Source of the DNA: Gillisia sp. CAL575
GTDB taxonomy: Bacteria > Bacteroidota > Bacteroidia > Flavobacteriales > Flavobacteriaceae
Direction: 5' to 3'
Length of the DNA stretch: 64,000 bases
Assembly: GCF_000403785.1 (NCBI RefSeq)
Contig: NZ_APHJ01000018.1
Coordinates: 1 to 64,000 of the forward strand
Positions 62,320 through 64,000 of this stretch are shown one piece after another. The notes below the pieces were generated by a model, which searched no databases, was not told the DNA's origin, and worked only from the letters and a program-made list of their open reading frames with translations. The position numbers and the translations under genes are program-made. Every line of letters starts with the position of its first letter. Position 1 is the stretch's first letter.

Positions 62320-64000
62320 ATGTTTGGAGCTAAGAATTTTCCGGTTTATCGCCAGCTCGATCAGATGGACTGTGGTCCCACCTGCCTAAAAATAATTACA
62401 GATTTTTATGGAGGAAATTATAATCTGAATTATCTAAGAGAAATATCTTGTCTTCAAAAAGGAGGTGTGTCTCTGGCAGGTCTTTCAAATGCCTTAAAAA
62501 GAATAGGAATGGATTCTATAGGAATTAAGGCAACTGTTCAGGAGCTTCTTCATGAAGTGCCGCTCCCTGCAATCGCTCATTGGTCAAACAATCATTTTTT
62601 GGTAGTTTACAGAACAGATAAAAGGAATGTTTTTGTATCTGATCCTGCTCTAGGATGTATGAAATACTCTCATGCTGAATTTCGGAATAGCTGGGTAGAA
62701 GAAAATAATGAAGGCGTATTGCTCTTGGCTGAACCTAATCAAAATTTTTCTATACAAGATTTAGAAGATAACAAAGCACAGGGGTTAGGATTTCTAATTG
62801 ATTATCTGAAACCATATAAAAAATATATCTACCAGATTTTTTTAGGATTGTTCATCGCTTCTGTTGTTCAGTTAATATTACCTTTTCTAACTCAAAGCAT
62901 CGTCGATTACGGTATTAATTACGAGAATATTGATTTTATATCCCTCATCGTTATAGCACAGCTTTTTTTATTTCTTGTCAGATCTGCTTCAGGAATAATC
63001 AGGGATTGGATATTGTTACATATTGGAACTAAGGTTATAATCGCAATGATTTCCGATTACCTTGATAAAATTTTAAAACTTCCCATAGCGTTTTTCGATT
63101 CCAAAACTACTGGGGATTTTATGCAGCGCATTTATGATCATCAAAGAATAGAAGAATTTTTAAGTGGAGGATCACTGACGATTCTTTTTGATCTACTTAC
63201 AATTTTCATTTTTGCCATTATCCTGGGAATTTTTAATACTTCTATTTTTATGATTTTTATTACCGGAATCATTTTGTTTATGGGATGGTCATTGATATTT
63301 ATGAAGAAAAAGGAGGTGCTAGATCATCAGCTATTCGATTTAAACCGAAAAGACCAATCTTTATTCCTTCAAATAATATTAAGTGTGCTGGAAATCAAAC
63401 TAAATAATTCTGAGGAAAGAAGAAAATCTGAATGGAGAATCAACCAAGCCCAGCTTTTTGGGCTGCAATCAAGTATTTTGATAGTAGATCAGGCACAAAT
63501 TAATGGAGGTAAATTTATAAATGAATTTACGAGTATCCTTATAATATTCTGGTCAGCAAAGGCTGTAATAGCTGGAGAAATTAGCTTAGGAACTATGCTG
63601 GCGATTCAATTTATCGTGGGAAGTTTATATGTTCCAATTTCAAACAGCATGGATTTCCTTGTCGGGTACCAAAGAGCTAGACTTTCTTTAGATAGGTTAT
63701 CCGAAATTCATAATCAAGAACCTGAAGTTAAAAATGCTTATAGCGGATTTTATATGGATCCTGGTGACATAGTGTTTAAAAATGTAAGTTTTAAATTCAA
63801 TCCCATCAATTCAAGATCTATACTTCATAATATTTCTATAACTATAGCTCAAGGTAAAGTTACTGCCATTGTCGGTGCCAGTGGTTCGGGTAAAACAACA
63901 CTTCTGAAATTATTACTAAAACTTTATAACCCCATTGAAGGAAAAATTAGCATTGGCGATCAAAATCTTGAGAATATTAAAGCAGATAAATGGAGACAGG
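62320..64000 (+). CDS. C39-peptidase ABC exporter (bacteriocin/GG-peptide type), cut by the window end
   Basis: Inner-membrane exporter that removes a leader after a double-glycine and pumps the peptide out. 560 codons are visible. The N-terminal C39 peptidase has Cys18 (QMDCGPTCL), His92 (WSNNHFLVVY) and Asp108 (VSDPALG), the full catalytic triad. Five to six membrane helices follow (about 165-435), then the ABC domain with Walker A GASGSGKTT; the signature and Walker B lie beyond the window. The start ATG is at 62320. No precursor peptide with a GG leader was seen in the 500 bp upstream; partner genes (HlyD-like protein) would be to the right. Confidence 0.9.
   Translation, partial: MFGAKNFPVYRQLDQMDCGPTCLKIITDFYGGNYNLNYLREISCLQKGGVSLAGLSNALKRIGMDSIGIKATVQELLHEVPLPAIAHWSNNHFLVVYRTDKRNVFVSDPALGCMKYSHAEFRNSWVEENNEGVLLLAEPNQNFSIQDLEDNKAQGLGFLIDYLKPYKKYIYQIFLGLFIASVVQLILPFLTQSIVDYGINYENIDFISLIVIAQLFLFLVRSASGIIRDWILLHIGTKVIIAMISDYLDKILKLPIAFFDSKTTGDFMQRIYDHQRIEEFLSGGSLTILFDLLTIFIFAIILGIFNTSIFMIFITGIILFMGWSLIFMKKKEVLDHQLFDLNRKDQSLFLQIILSVLEIKLNNSEERRKSEWRINQAQLFGLQSSILIVDQAQINGGKFINEFTSILIIFWSAKAVIAGEISLGTMLAIQFIVGSLYVPISNSMDFLVGYQRARLSLDRLSEIHNQEPEVKNAYSGFYMDPGDIVFKNVSFKFNPINSRSILHNISITIAQGKVTAIVGASGSGKTTLLKLLLKLYNPIEGKISIGDQNLENIKADKWRQ

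Noticed and set aside
1-64000. CRISPR arrays, rRNA operons, complete tRNA genes and insertion sequences
   Set aside because: No regularly spaced short repeats, no rRNA-like stretches, no full cloverleaf and no transposase frame were recognised in the window.

Overview
The window is AT-rich chromosomal DNA from a member of the Bacteroidota, most likely a marine or soil Flavobacteriaceae (Gramella/Salegentibacter/Gillisia-like). This rests on the protein families present (PgpH-type HD protein, TruA-like synthase, DUF1206 pair, QEGLA-motif protein, quinol-dependent NorB), on several TAnnTTTG-type -7 boxes in front of genes, on the near absence of Shine-Dalgarno sequences, and on the codon use. 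The genus cannot be fixed from the sequence alone.

Layout. 1-13.4 kb is housekeeping: clpC and gyrA are divergent, followed by a TPR protein, an NlpC/P60 hydrolase, a thiolase, a PgpH-like HD phosphodiesterase, a GreA/GreB-like factor and a SatD-DUF3307 pair with three 29-bp repeats in front. 13.5-16.5 kb is a likely four-gene unit (aldehyde dehydrogenase, SRAP/HMCES-type protein, Nudix, hotdog thioesterase). 16.5-20.3 kb carries two MscS-type channels, an endonuclease/exonuclease/phosphatase-fold protein and a DUF3817 protein. 20.4-30.4 kb has galE, a PMP3/YqaE peptide, a DEAD-box helicase, two DUF1206 paralogues, a VTT/DedA protein, an SDR, a FUSC-type membrane protein and a 34-residue Lys/Gln-rich peptide. 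30.6-35.5 kb has cysE-cysM (cysteine synthesis), a Crp/Fnr regulator and an SF2 helicase. 35.9-39.1 kb pairs a PAS histidine kinase with a periplasmic substrate-binding lipoprotein and no transporter. 39.8-45.1 kb holds TruA-like, RecQ, CorA and a lactonase-like propeller. 45.3-49.3 kb is a three-gene peptidase/ATP-grasp cassette (M14 deacylase, GshB/RimK-like ligase, QEGLA/DUF1704 protein).

From 49.7 to 61.8 kb the DNA shows repeated decay and rearrangement: a dihydrodipicolinate-synthase-family pseudogene, a duplicated araC 3' end around a cation symporter gene, a truncated amine-oxidase fragment, and a truncated-haemoglobin gene split by one nonsense codon. Embedded in it is a nitric-oxide defence cluster: truncated haemoglobin, an Rrf2/NsrR-like regulator, a haem-copper-oxidase-like membrane protein, quinol NO reductase (NorB) and the Ric/ScdA Fe-S repair protein. 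The regulator gene and ric share a near-identical palindromic motif upstream, and ric also has an FNR-type box, so the genes plausibly form one regulon. After 1.7 kb without a convincing gene, the window ends inside a C39-peptidase ABC exporter of bacteriocin/GG-peptide type.

Starts were moved downstream of the longest possible frame where promoter position or family knowledge favoured it. These calls come from reading the sequence; no database search was run.
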